Part shown: piece by piece, positions 6,591 through 14,948 of the stretch
Layout of the letters: every line of letters begins with the position of its first letter
How positions within the stretch are numbered: the stretch's first letter is position 1
Source: Tatlockia sp.
Lineage (GTDB): Bacteria > Pseudomonadota > Gammaproteobacteria > Legionellales > Legionellaceae
Direction: 5' to 3'
DNA: 64,000 nucleotides
Assembly (NCBI GenBank): GCA_013697955.1
Contig: JACCVV010000079.1
Span: 1 to 64,000 of the forward strand
Notes under the pieces: generated by a model
The model's input: only the letters and a program-made list of their open reading frames with translations
What the model was told of the DNA's origin: nothing
Databases searched by the model: none
Translations under genes and position numbers: made by a program

Positions 6591-9023
6591 TTAGCCAATT
6601 AATTTGTCGAGATTTAATGATTGATCTAGTAAAAAAAAGTCTTTCCAAGGATCCTTCTTTAAATGCTTAAGTCGTTTTGGCAGGGTTTTTATTGTATAAA
6701 AGGTATCGTCTTGATTATCTGTAAATTCATCCCAAGACAACGGAGTTGCGACAGTAGCATGTAATCTGGCACGGGTTGAAAAAGCTGCAACAGCCGTAGC
6801 ATTGTATTGATTACGCAAATAATCGATAAAGATTTTTCCCTTGCGTTTTGCTTTTGCGATTGTTGATACATATTTTTCAGGATTTAATTGTTCCATGTAA
6901 TTTACAAAAACATGGGTGAATTCCTTAATAGTATCCCAATCATATTCCGGCTTAATCGGAACGACCACATGAATCCCCTTACCCCCAGTGGTTTTCACAA
7001 AAGATTTCAAATTGTATTGCTCTAAATTTTCTTTTATATCGAAGGCTGCCGAAACTATTTCTTTCCAGCTGACATCAGGGGCTGGGTCTAAATCAAAAAT
7101 AAGTCTATCGGGATAATCAAGAGAATCAATTCTGCTACCCCAGGGATGAAATTCAAGAACACCTAATTGGACTAAGGTAAACAAGCCCTCTTCATTATCA
7201 ATATAGAGGTATTCTTCAGGGCCATTGGATATTTCTATCTCAATGGGATGGAGGCTTGATGAATGACTTTCCTTGAGTTTTTTTTGAAAAAAACATTTTT
7301 TATAATTTTCCGGGCATCGTACAAGTGTTAGCGGCCGGTTAGCTATATGGGGCAGAATAAAAGACGAAACCTGTTCATAATAATGAAGAATATCTTCTTT
7401 GGTTATCCCTTCGCCTGGGTAAAGAATTTTGTCGGGATGACTAAGTTTAACAGTTGATTTAGACATTGTTTGCTCCGTTTCCTTTACGATCGACTTCGCT
7501 TTTTTATCGAATCGAAGCCCCTTAAAGCTGGGATGCCTTAGCCGCCCATCCTCAGTCCATTCAGAAAATTCAACTTCTGCAACCAGCTCTGGCTTCACCC
7601 AGATTGCGGTTTTATAGCCTGGAATTTGAGTCGAAAAAGGAGTTTTTGCACTAATTTTTTTCTCTAGTGCTTTATAAATTTCGGTTAGTGATTCCTCATT
7701 AAATCCAGTTCCTACTTTGCCACTGTAAATCAGTTTGGAGTTTTGATCATAATAACCTAGTAAGAGGGAGCCAAAATGAGATCTTGAATGCTTAGGCGGA
7801 GTAAAGCCGCCAATCACCATTTCCTGACGTTTATGACATTTAATTTTCAACCAGGAGGTTGTGCGTCCGGATTGATAAAATGCCTCTGAACGCTTGGAAA
7901 TGACGCCCTCCAACCCAAGTTCACATGAATTGATAAAAATGGCCTGTGCATCTCCTTCGATATGATCACTGAAAAGAAGAATGTCGGATTTCCCGTTGAG
8001 CAATTCTTGTAACAGCTCTTTTCGTTCAATGAGCGGAATCTTGCGAATATCCCAATTTTCATAATAAAGCAAATCAAAAATATAATAGTAATAAGGAGCA
8101 TCCTTCCCGGATTTAAAAGAATTTTGGAGTAATTGAAAATCGGAGCGTTTGTCCTCATTAAGCAGCACAATTTCTCCATCAAAAATCGCATTTTTAATAG
8201 GTAAAGTGCTAAGAACATCGGCAATGCTTTGGAATTTTGATGTCCAATCCTTATGATTTCGAGACATTAATTGAATATTTTTACCTTTTTTAAAGGCTAA
8301 AATTCGATAACCATCAAATTTAACTTCATGAATCCAACTATCGAGAAGAGGGGGTTTATCGACTAAAGTTGCTAATTGTGGTGCAACCCAATCAGGCATT
8401 GGGCTTTTTGGAAGATTCAGCGCTTTTCGGCGCTTTTTTTTTAAACCTTTTCTAGTCCATTCCGCTTGGTAATTTTCAGCAATTTCATCGATCGATTGGT
8501 GTGTTGCTACGGAATTTGGCAATTCTTCTTCAATGTCATAGCCATCCTCTCTGGCATATTCATCCTTGTATTTAACGAGAAACCAGGAATTTTCTTCTTT
8601 TTTAAAGCGAATTAAATCCCAGCGCCCTTTCAATTTTTCAGCATCTAACAGAAAACGCAAATGGCCTTTTTCATATTCTTTTTGCGGATCTTTATCCAAC
8701 GGCTGCCAAGTTCCCTGATCCCAAAGCATGACCGTTCCACCCCCGTATTCGCCTTTAGGGATAATTCCTTCAAAAGTTCCATATTCTAGAGGGTGATCTT
8801 CCACATGAACGGCCAAACGCTTGGTTTCAGGGTTAAGGCTAGGACCTTTAGGAACTGCCCAGCTTTTTAATACACCGCCTAATTCCAGGCGAAAATCATA
8901 GTGGAGGCGGCTGGCAGCATGTTTTTGCACATAAAAACGATGCTGGTTACGACGGCTTACCCGCCCTTTTGGCTCCGGAGTTTTATCGAAATCACGTTTT
9001 TGCTGATAGCGCTTTAAGCCCAT
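6591..9023 (-). CDS. ligD: ATP-dependent DNA ligase D (PE-ligase-polymerase)
   Basis: At 810 residues this is a full-length three-domain LigD of bacterial non-homologous end joining. The N-terminal 3'-phosphoesterase (about 1-160) has HYDFRLELGG, WAVPKGPSL and VEDHPLEYG. The ligase domain (about 210-520) has the nucleotidyl-accepting lysine K235 in EVKFDGYR, then DGEIVLL and VISKR. The C-terminal primase-polymerase domain (about 525-800) has LSHPDKILYPGEGITK and the metal-binding FDLDPAPD. The order PE-Lig-Pol matches the Pseudomonas-type enzyme. LigD seals double-strand breaks held by Ku, adding or trimming nucleotides. It is divergent from ku with 101 bases between, so both can share one regulatory region. 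Confidence 0.97.
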   Translation of the reverse strand: MGLKRYQQKRDFDKTPEPKGRVSRRNQHRFYVQKHAASRLHYDFRLELGGVLKSWAVPKGPSLNPETKRLAVHVEDHPLEYGTFEGIIPKGEYGGGTVMLWDQGTWQPLDKDPQKEYEKGHLRFLLDAEKLKGRWDLIRFKKEENSWFLVKYKDEYAREDGYDIEEELPNSVATHQSIDEIAENYQAEWTRKGLKKKRRKALNLPKSPMPDWVAPQLATLVDKPPLLDSWIHEVKFDGYRILAFKKGKNIQLMSRNHKDWTSKFQSIADVLSTLPIKNAIFDGEIVLLNEDKRSDFQLLQNSFKSGKDAPYYYYIFDLLYYENWDIRKIPLIERKELLQELLNGKSDILLFSDHIEGDAQAIFINSCELGLEGVISKRSEAFYQSGRTTSWLKIKCHKRQEMVIGGFTPPKHSRSHFGSLLLGYYDQNSKLIYSGKVGTGFNEESLTEIYKALEKKISAKTPFSTQIPGYKTAIWVKPELVAEVEFSEWTEDGRLRHPSFKGLRFDKKAKSIVKETEQTMSKSTVKLSHPDKILYPGEGITKEDILHYYEQVSSFILPHIANRPLTLVRCPENYKKCFFQKKLKESHSSSLHPIEIEISNGPEEYLYIDNEEGLFTLVQLGVLEFHPWGSRIDSLDYPDRLIFDLDPAPDVSWKEIVSAAFDIKENLEQYNLKSFVKTTGGKGIHVVVPIKPEYDWDTIKEFTHVFVNYMEQLNPEKYVSTIAKAKRKGKIFIDYLRNQYNATAVAAFSTRARLHATVATPLSWDEFTDNQDDTFYTIKTLPKRLKHLKKDPWKDFFLLDQSLNLDKLIG

Positions 9024-9124
9024 GAGTATCCTTTTTTCGATTTAATTCCTATTTTTCTAAATAAAGTATAGCAATCTCCTCAGCTATACTTAAAAAATAA
9101 TCTATTTCAAAAAAGGAGTTTTTG

Positions 9125-9943
9125 ATGCGTGCAATCTGGAAAGGAGATATTTCCTTTGGGCTGGTTACAATTCCTATTCAGCTAATACCAGTCGATGAGC
9201 GAAAAAGCATCAATTTCCACCTGTTGGATGAAAGGGATAAAGCCCGCATACGCTATAAACGAGTCAATAGCGATACAGAAAAAGAGGTTCCCTGGGAGCA
9301 TATAGTTAAGGGCTACGAGTACGATAAAGATAGTTATATAATTGTGGACGAGACTGCCTTTGAGAAAGCAAGCCCGGATATTTTTAAGTCCATTGATATT
9401 GAGGAATTTATAGATTATTCCGAAATTGATAATTTATATTTCGATAAGCCCTATTACTTAGTTCCTGATTCAAAAAATCAAAAAGCCTATGTTCTTTTAA
9501 GAGAAGCCTTGAAAAAAACAAAAAAAGTTGGTGTCGCCAAGGTTATAATTCGGACAAAAGAATATTTGAGTTTAATTATGGCGCATGAAAATGCATTGGT
9601 TTTGAACCTGATTCGCTTTCAACAGGAAATCCGGCAAGAGTCAGAACTTAAATTACCTACTGAATCCCTTAAAGCTTATAAAATCTCCGATCGTGAAATG
9701 AAAATGGCGGTCGATCTGATTAAAGAATTAGGCGGAAAATGGGAACCTGAAAAATACCACGATGAATATCAGGAAGCCTTAGGTCAATGGCTTGAGAAAA
9801 AAACAGCAGAAATGGAAAAAACAAGGGGAAAACAAGTTACAAAACGAAGAAAATCAGAAGACGTTGTGGACTTTGTAGCCTTATTGAAGAAATCAATGGG
9901 TAAAAATAAAGGGTTACAGCCACGGAAAAAGAAAAAAAGCTAA
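9125..9943 (+). CDS. ku: Ku DNA end-binding protein
   Basis: The ATG at 9125 follows AAAGGAG by seven bases; a TTG one codon earlier is less likely. The 272-residue protein has the bacterial Ku core: MRAIWKGDISFGLVTIPIQL at the start, VPWEHIVKGYEYDKDSY, DKPYYLVPD and a long helical region ending in a lysine-rich tail (RKKKKS). Homodimeric Ku slides onto double-strand ends and recruits LigD, encoded divergently next door. The basic tail probably helps DNA binding or threading. A weak hairpin (CTAATA/TATTAG plus T's) follows the stop. About 1 kb further on lies the left breakpoint of the 18-kb inversion. Confidence 0.97.
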   Translation: MRAIWKGDISFGLVTIPIQLIPVDERKSINFHLLDERDKARIRYKRVNSDTEKEVPWEHIVKGYEYDKDSYIIVDETAFEKASPDIFKSIDIEEFIDYSEIDNLYFDKPYYLVPDSKNQKAYVLLREALKKTKKVGVAKVIIRTKEYLSLIMAHENALVLNLIRFQQEIRQESELKLPTESLKAYKISDREMKMAVDLIKELGGKWEPEKYHDEYQEALGQWLEKKTAEMEKTRGKQVTKRRKSEDVVDFVALLKKSMGKNKGLQPRKKKKS

Positions 9944-9973
9944 TATAATATTAGTTTTTAAAAAATGGATTTA

Positions 9974-10006
9974 TTTAATATTGCCTTAACACTAAAGCAC
10001 TATAAT
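9974..10006 (+). promoter_or_regulatory. PmrA-box-like site and -10 element for the gene at 10036
   Basis: TTTAATATT-GC-CTTAACACT matches the Legionella PmrA consensus (cTTAATATT, 2 bases, cTTAATATT, from memory) at 15 of 18 positions. Exactly seven bases later comes a perfect TATAAT. The same 9-2-9-7 layout recurs before three other genes in the window. PmrA activates many Dot/Icm effector genes, so this is suggestive of an effector downstream. Confidence 0.6.
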
Positions 10007-10035
10007 AACTTAATAAGTGGAAAAGAGGTAAAGAA

Positions 10036-10812
10036 ATGACAAAGATTCATACAACCAGCCAAGCCTTCAAAGATGCTTTGTCTGATATCAAAAAAGAAAT
10101 AAATGATTCTATGCAGCATATTAAAGGTGTGGTTGATGGTTTAACTGTAGAACCTGATGAGCCCCTGGTTTTAAATACAGAAGAAGGCCGAATAACTGGA
10201 CCTATTCCTTCCAATTTTGTTGAGAAAGCCTCACTTGTTGAAATTTCCAGGGGTCCTACCTATGCTATTTTCGATGATTTGAAAGAAAAATTGAAAAAAA
10301 ATGGTAGCATCGATATTTACGATCTTAAAGACTCATTTCGTATTAATGGGGTCAGTGAGAAACTTACCTCGAAGACAATTAATCTTATTCTACAAAGTAG
10401 AGGTAAACTTCCATTCAGGATCCATGCTCCCTTTGTGGACTTGGTATACGCTAGAGGTGGACCAATTTTATGTCCTAATAACAAAGAAACTGATTATTTA
10501 TCAGCTAAAGTAATCAATTCTGACGAATTGCTTTTAAAAATATCCTTACCTCTGCAAATTCTAGGTATAGATATATCCGATGTTGGGAGGCTTGATGCCG
10601 AGGTAAAAGTAACGTTAGATTCTGTTTATTTAAACAAGATGTCTTATTATCAGACTTCTGATTCCAAAGAAGCCAAGGAAATCTTTAAAATGGTTTCCGC
10701 TGATGAAAAAGGGTTTTTCGAAAAACTGTTTGAAGCGATTAGAGATTTATTTATTCAGCCTGAAAAATCGCCGGATCTAGAATTCTCTCCCTCTCCCTCT
10801 CCTAAATTTTAG
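10036..10812 (+). CDS. Unknown 258-residue protein, candidate Dot/Icm effector
   Basis: The ATG follows AGAGGTAAAGAA. The protein has no signal peptide or membrane helix. It is mostly soluble, with an N-terminal helical stretch (residues 5-40) and mixed alpha/beta segments such as GSIDIYDLKDSFRING and KLPFRIHAPFVDLVYARGG. It ends in a short Ser-Pro tail (EFSPSPSPKF). I recognise no family. The best clue to function is its PmrA-like promoter (9974-10006), shared with other probable effectors here. The TAG stop lies inside the stem of the following terminator. The left junction of the large inversion is about 150 bases downstream. Confidence 0.7.
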   Translation: MTKIHTTSQAFKDALSDIKKEINDSMQHIKGVVDGLTVEPDEPLVLNTEEGRITGPIPSNFVEKASLVEISRGPTYAIFDDLKEKLKKNGSIDIYDLKDSFRINGVSEKLTSKTINLILQSRGKLPFRIHAPFVDLVYARGGPILCPNNKETDYLSAKVINSDELLLKISLPLQILGIDISDVGRLDAEVKVTLDSVYLNKMSYYQTSDSKEAKEIFKMVSADEKGFFEKLFEAIRDLFIQPEKSPDLEFSPSPSPKF

Positions 10813-10833
10813 TGGCTTAGTTTAAAGCCACTA
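10810..10833. terminator. Hairpin terminator
   Basis: TAGTGGCTT (10810-10818) pairs with AAGCCACTA (10825-10833) around TAGTTT. It follows the gene at 10036 on the plus strand. Read on the minus strand it also lies just past the displaced tail of propeller gene 2 (stop at 10885), so it may originally have served both. Confidence 0.6.
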
Positions 10834-10884
10834 AATTAAGATAATCATTCATTTACAAGATATCAAATACTTAATCAAACAGGA

Positions 10885-10959
10885 TTAAAATCCACTAGTT
10901 AAGTCAATTCCCAAAGGGTTTGAAAATCCATTTCCGGAACTTAAACAATTAATTAACAG
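10885..10959 (-). pseudogene. Detached 3' end of beta-propeller gene 2
   Basis: Read on the minus strand from 10959, the bases encode LLINCLSSGNGFSNPLGIDL then TSGF and a stop. The intact paralogue at 26290-27534 ends FLINCMSSGNGLSYPVGIAL then TGGA and a stop, a near-perfect match. The second paralogue (27920-29140) lacks exactly this end: it stops matching at STCEIDSNN, base 29101. This fragment is therefore the missing 3' end of that gene, left behind when the segment 10960-29101 was inverted. It has no start and no promoter. Confidence 0.9.
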
Positions 10960-10961
10960 CG
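10957..10961. other. Left breakpoint of an 18.1-kb inversion
   Basis: To the left of about 10959 the sequence belongs to the 3' end of the propeller gene (minus strand). From 10960 on it belongs to the C-terminal half of a cysteine protease (plus strand). The CAG at 10957-10959 is the reverse complement of CTG at 29102-29104, the other breakpoint, and this 3-bp match is the only homology I see. Confidence 0.88.
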
Positions 10962-11305
10962 ATCGATTAGTCTTTGCTGTTAGGCTTCCACGCGCTGATT
11001 TAGGGGTTGTAGGTGCGGTAGGAAGATACAAAACGTGGTTTTATAAAGATACTTGGCTTCTTAGTCCGGAAATTTTAGAAGGTATAAACACTATACAGGT
11101 TGCACATGAAATGATTATTACCGGCTACGATGATAATGCTGAAGCTCTTGATAACCATCGTAAATGGCATAAAGGATTATTGAAATTAAGAAATTCCTGG
11201 GGTGCTCAAGTCGGAGATTATGGTGAGTTTTACATGTCCTATGAGTATTTCAAAATGTTAGTTTTTGATGTAAAACGATTTTCACCCACTCGAACGGTCA
11301 CTTAG
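10960..11305 (+). pseudogene. C-terminal half of a C1 (papain-like) cysteine protease
   Basis: The open frame from 10961 encodes DRLVFAVRLPRADLGVVGAV, then AHEMIITGYDD with the catalytic histidine and LRNSWGAQVGDYGEFYMSYE with the active-site asparagine, ending at a TAG at 11305. There is no start codon or signal peptide, and the cysteine half is absent. The matching N-terminal half lies 18 kb away on the other strand (29102-29807). Joining ILAG there to DRLVF here gives a continuous protein of about 350 residues. This half has no internal frameshift, so the break seems recent. Confidence 0.9.
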
Positions 11306-11351
11306 TGTCAAAGTAGAAAGCGGGAAAGAGTGGAAATGGCAAGGGGTGTTT

Positions 11352-11774
11352 TTAACTTGAAAAATTTAATCTTAAAAAATAAAATTTTGAATCTTTTAAG
11401 AACCCTTGCCTTTCAAATTCAATGATAAACCCTGCTTTTTGGTAAAAGCCCAGCGCTTCCCAATCCATTGTATTGACTGTCGCAAAAATGCAGCCTTTGT
11501 TTTTGCCAAAACGAAGTGCAGCTTTTATTAGCTGGCTTCCCAAGCCTTGGCAGCGATAGTTTTCAGATACCCATAGTTGGTCGATATGCAAAGAGCCATA
11601 AAGTAAACAGCCGTTGCATCCGCCTAAGATTGTTGAATCTTTATCACGTATAAAGCAGGAAAAAAAATCGATTGGTTTTAAGCCTTTTTTTTGCCTGGCA
11701 TTATTCATGATGCCATCACTTAAAAGTTGTATGTCATCGGGATCGGGATTTTCAAAGGTTAATTGCAAGGTCAT
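11352..11774 (-). CDS. GNAT family N-acetyltransferase
   Basis: At 140 residues this is a single GNAT fold. The acetyl-CoA pyrophosphate-binding loop is in VSENYRCQGLGSQLIKAAL (R/Q-x-x-G-x-G), beta4 is LYGSLHIDQLWV, and the C-terminal strand ends GFYQKAGFIIEFERQGFL. Enzymes of this type move an acetyl group from acetyl-CoA to small amines or protein N-termini; the substrate is unknown. The ribosome site is weak (GAGCCC). It is the first gene inside the inverted segment and stands close to the displaced protease half. Confidence 0.85.
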   Translation of the reverse strand: MTLQLTFENPDPDDIQLLSDGIMNNARQKKGLKPIDFFSCFIRDKDSTILGGCNGCLLYGSLHIDQLWVSENYRCQGLGSQLIKAALRFGKNKGCIFATVNTMDWEALGFYQKAGFIIEFERQGFLKDSKFYFLRLNFSS

Positions 11775-11901
11775 CAGGGCTCAGAATCAAAGGTTTAAAG
11801 TTTAACCTCATAAACGTCTTTTATAAAGAATGTGTTTATGTTGTTGGTTTCACAGGACTAAGGTTTGGAAGAAGTTTTAATTATCCGTTTTTAAATAGAT
11901 T

Positions 11902-11928
11902 CCCGGATTCGACAGCTCCGAATCCGGG
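11902..11928 (-). terminator. GC-rich hairpin after the gene at 11939
   Basis: CCCGGATTCG (11902-11911) pairs with CGAATCCGGG (11919-11928) around ACAGCTC. It stands 10 bases past the stop of the minus-strand gene at 11939-13351. The T run after it is short, so termination may be partial. Confidence 0.65.
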
Positions 11929-11938
11929 TTGATTATTA

Positions 11939-13351
11939 TTAGATGCTGAATTTGTTAGAGTTATCTGGAGTTTGAACCGCTTCTTTGGATCTCTTTTTTT
12001 GGTTTGGAATTGGAATGGGTTCCGACTGTTGAACCCTAAAATTAGCTTTGAAAAGGTTAAGCTTTTTCTCTGCTTTAGAATCATCCTGAATAGGTAAACT
12101 TTGAATATCGCTTTGAACTTTTTTATCCTTAGGTTTAGAGCTATCCATTAAAAGGGATATTGATGCAGTACTACCTTTCTTGGTTCCAGAGTTGACATTT
12201 TTACCAGCTGAACCAATAGGATTATTTGCTGCCGAATTATCGATAACATTATCAGCTGCTGGTTTTTTTCCAAACCCTTCTTCCAAAGTGGCTGTTAATT
12301 GGTTATCAAATTGTCTCTCACCAAGCGTTTTATCATCCCAGGAAAATTTCAATTCAACGCCAAACTTAAACAGTCCGAAAGCGCTAAGTCCCACACCTAT
12401 TCCCCCTAAAATTAAAGCGCCCACGGCAGGAAATGCCATGGAAACGGCCAAAAGAATTGAGCCAGTAGTAGCTAACAGAAAATTAACCCAGGCAGCAGTA
12501 ATATTAGCGTTAGCAATTGCTGTTTTTATTTCTATTGAAGATTTTTCAGGCGCCCTGATCGCATTATCTAATTCAAACAATTTATTCAAATCGCCTTGTA
12601 TATCGTCGAGTTGCTCTAATTCTTTATCCGTGAGTTCTGGTTTATTATGTATCTGTTCTAATTTAAAAAGTACTGGAGCAAGTTCTTTCAACTTTGTTTT
12701 TAATATTTTTGATAATTCTTCTCTTTCAGTTTTTAGTGCTTCAATATCTGCATCGCTGGCAGTTATTTTTCCCCCAGTTAACAAGGCCTTAAAATAATCA
12801 TAAATTTCATCAAAGGTATCCACTTTTTGTTCAAAAAGAGTGCCTATTGCTGATCGGGCTACATAAGTTTTAAAAATATTATAGGTTGTCAAACCGAGTG
12901 CTATACCTGCAGTTGCCACACCCAAGATGGTTCCGGCTGTTATTAAAAAAGCACCACCAATGTGCCACAAGGCTAAAACACCCAAAACACCTGCAGTTAA
13001 GCCAATTGCTGTTAGTAAAAGTAGGGGAACGATATCGTAAACCTTATCCATAAATTTTCGTTTGGAAGTTGCGATTGCTATGATCTGCGGGATTACCATC
13101 ACAAGTTGCAGGCCCAATCCTGCAATAGAAATACCGTTTTGAGCTGCTGGTGTGAGTGCAGTTTGATCTAACCCTGCAGCTGAGGTACTGACTCTATAAC
13201 CAGAATCGGCTCCACCCACCAAATGTGAAATCCATACTGAGGCCTCGTGAACTTTGTCAAGCCAGGTTTTATTTTGCTCTTTCCTTACTTTTAAGGCAGG
13301 AAGGAGTAATTTTGTATTCTCTTCAGCCTGTTTATTCTCTTTAGCACTCAT
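11939..13351 (-). CDS. Unknown multi-helix protein with charged tail, candidate effector
   Basis: The 470-residue protein has no signal peptide. Hydrophobic pairs lie at about 72-92, 107-130 and 132-155, rich in Gly and Ala. A coiled-coil-like charged stretch follows (about 195-275: KTEREELSKILKTKLKELAP), then another hydrophobic block (283-330) and a long polar tail of about 120 residues rich in Lys, Ser and Asn ending PDNSNKFSI. Membrane hairpins plus coiled coil plus soluble tail is a layout seen in many Legionella effectors placed in host membranes. The gene is preceded by a PmrA-like promoter at 13387-13419. I do not recognise the family. Confidence 0.7.
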   Translation of the reverse strand: MSAKENKQAEENTKLLLPALKVRKEQNKTWLDKVHEASVWISHLVGGADSGYRVSTSAAGLDQTALTPAAQNGISIAGLGLQLVMVIPQIIAIATSKRKFMDKVYDIVPLLLLTAIGLTAGVLGVLALWHIGGAFLITAGTILGVATAGIALGLTTYNIFKTYVARSAIGTLFEQKVDTFDEIYDYFKALLTGGKITASDADIEALKTEREELSKILKTKLKELAPVLFKLEQIHNKPELTDKELEQLDDIQGDLNKLFELDNAIRAPEKSSIEIKTAIANANITAAWVNFLLATTGSILLAVSMAFPAVGALILGGIGVGLSAFGLFKFGVELKFSWDDKTLGERQFDNQLTATLEEGFGKKPAADNVIDNSAANNPIGSAGKNVNSGTKKGSTASISLLMDSSKPKDKKVQSDIQSLPIQDDSKAEKKLNLFKANFRVQQSEPIPIPNQKKRSKEAVQTPDNSNKFSI

Positions 13352-13386
13352 AAAAACACCATAATGATTCGTTTTGCTACGTCTTA

Positions 13387-13419
13387 ATTATAACAAGCGA
13401 ACCTTAACGAATTTTTAAG
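13387..13419 (-). promoter_or_regulatory. PmrA-box-like site and -10 element for the gene at 13351
   Basis: On the minus strand CTTAAAAAT-TC-GTTAAGGTT (13419-13400) fits the PmrA consensus at 13 of 18 positions. It is followed after exactly seven bases (CGCTTGT) by TATAAT (13392-13387). Spacing and order equal those at 9974, 23926 and 30583. Confidence 0.5.
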
Positions 13420-13466
13420 GAATGTCTTTAAGCGCTATATTTTTTCTATTTATTTGAAAAAAAAGG

Positions 13467-14774
13467 TCAAAATAAGTAGGGGAGGATTTTATAAGGAACC
13501 CGTTGGCAATATTTTTGCCAATATAATCCGTACTTTAGGGCGCAGCGTTTTTCATCACGATAAGCGCGGTCCAATAATAAAATTGTTAGAAAAGAAACAT
13601 AAAAATAAGGCATAAAATGTGAAAATAGCGCGGGAAGAGACCAAAAAAAGGCGGCCAGTATCTCTGGAAGATAGTGAAAATGTCTTGTAATACCCCACCA
13701 ACCGGAAGCCAATAAAAGATTATGCTTAATTTCACCATCCTCAGTTTGATATTCTGCGAGTGTTGTAACCGGTTTTTTACCCCAAATTTTACAGTGGCCC
13801 TCTGTTGCTCTCACTTTTTGTCTTTGACGATCAGCTAAATAATTAATGGCTATACAAAATGCGCCAGAAACAAAAATGAAAGTCGCAAACCAAGGATTTA
13901 AATCGATTGGATGTAAAACCAGATACATTGATGGCGAGGTATAGACACAGGGAACCCAAACCAAACATCCCCAACAAATATAATAGCCTGCACGATCGTG
14001 CATTATATCTAAAGAACTTAGATAACCCGTTTCCCAGATGTAAAATTTAGTTATGTATAGTAGCTGTAGGGCAATAGACACTAGCATGGAATTGCTCAAA
14101 CCAACTAATTCATGCTGTTTTGCAGCATAGGAAAGTAAAATTAGACCCCAGGACATCATTCCTACCCGGCAGGTGATGAATTGCTTTAATTGCCAACCCA
14201 AGAACCGTGGATAAAGTTCAGTTCCCCAATAATAATCAAAGAGAAAATTCCCTGAAGCACCAGAGTCAGTCGAAGAAGGCCAAAAACGGCCTTTAAAGTA
14301 TAAAATCAAACAAAAAAGTAAAGAGAATAGATTCAAGGCACCTAATAATGATCCAAAATTATCGTAAATAATTGAAGCGCTAAACCAATGAAAATAAAAA
14401 GAGCTTAAACAAAAACAAAGCAAAGTGGTACAAAACGCCAAAATGCCATTCGCTTTATAAACTGGTCTATTACCTTTTGGAGTTATTGGACCATAAAAAG
14501 TTTTGCCAGGAAGTAAACGCATTAATAAAAGCTGAAAAACCATAAAAATTGCAATGATGCTCCATGCAGTCTGACTTCCAAAAAAAACGGGTTTCCAGAT
14601 TGAATAAAGACTTGGTAAAAAACCTTTACTCTCAACCAATTGCCAAAATTTAATAAAGGAACCGCTTAAATAGGCATTGGTGTACCAAATGACTAGAGCT
14701 GCAGTAGGAGTAACCAAAATTAAAAATAAGGGGCCAAGCGTGTTTCTGAGCCAGGACAGTGTTTCCTTATGCAT
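13467..14774 (-). CDS. ERG4/ERG24-family sterol reductase (7-dehydrocholesterol reductase-like)
   Basis: AAGGA six bases before the ATG sets the start. The 435-residue, roughly ten-helix protein carries the sterol reductase signatures DYYWGTELYPR, GWQLKQFITCRVGMMSWG and LLASGWWGITRHFHYLPEI, and ends with RDEKRCALKYGLYWQKYC. These enzymes use NADPH to reduce a sterol double bond in the membrane, as in delta-7 (DHCR7) or delta-14/24 reduction. Bacteria lacking a sterol pathway, such as Legionella and Coxiella, keep these genes, presumably to act on host sterols or by transfer from a eukaryote. The exact bond reduced cannot be told. It is divergent from the glycosyltransferase at 14949. Confidence 0.9.
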   Translation of the reverse strand: MHKETLSWLRNTLGPLFLILVTPTAALVIWYTNAYLSGSFIKFWQLVESKGFLPSLYSIWKPVFFGSQTAWSIIAIFMVFQLLLMRLLPGKTFYGPITPKGNRPVYKANGILAFCTTLLCFCLSSFYFHWFSASIIYDNFGSLLGALNLFSLLFCLILYFKGRFWPSSTDSGASGNFLFDYYWGTELYPRFLGWQLKQFITCRVGMMSWGLILLSYAAKQHELVGLSNSMLVSIALQLLYITKFYIWETGYLSSLDIMHDRAGYYICWGCLVWVPCVYTSPSMYLVLHPIDLNPWFATFIFVSGAFCIAINYLADRQRQKVRATEGHCKIWGKKPVTTLAEYQTEDGEIKHNLLLASGWWGITRHFHYLPEILAAFFWSLPALFSHFMPYFYVSFLTILLLDRAYRDEKRCALKYGLYWQKYCQRVPYKILPYLF

Positions 14775-14948
14775 GCTAAGTCCTTTTTAAGGTGCAATTC
14801 GAAACAGAATAACAAAGCTTAAAAATTTTGGTAGGTTTATTCTTCTTAAATAAGGTTTGCTTTATAGGGTGGGCTTTAGAACCGGCTATAATTCGAGCAT
14901 TAAATAAGATATTATTGGCGAAAAATTTTTCTATTTTAAGGGATTACG

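Noticed and set aside
12180-12797. 205-residue plus-strand open frame
   Set aside because: It lies wholly inside the minus-strand gene 11939-13351, has low-complexity Ser/Ala/Leu content, and has no ribosome site.
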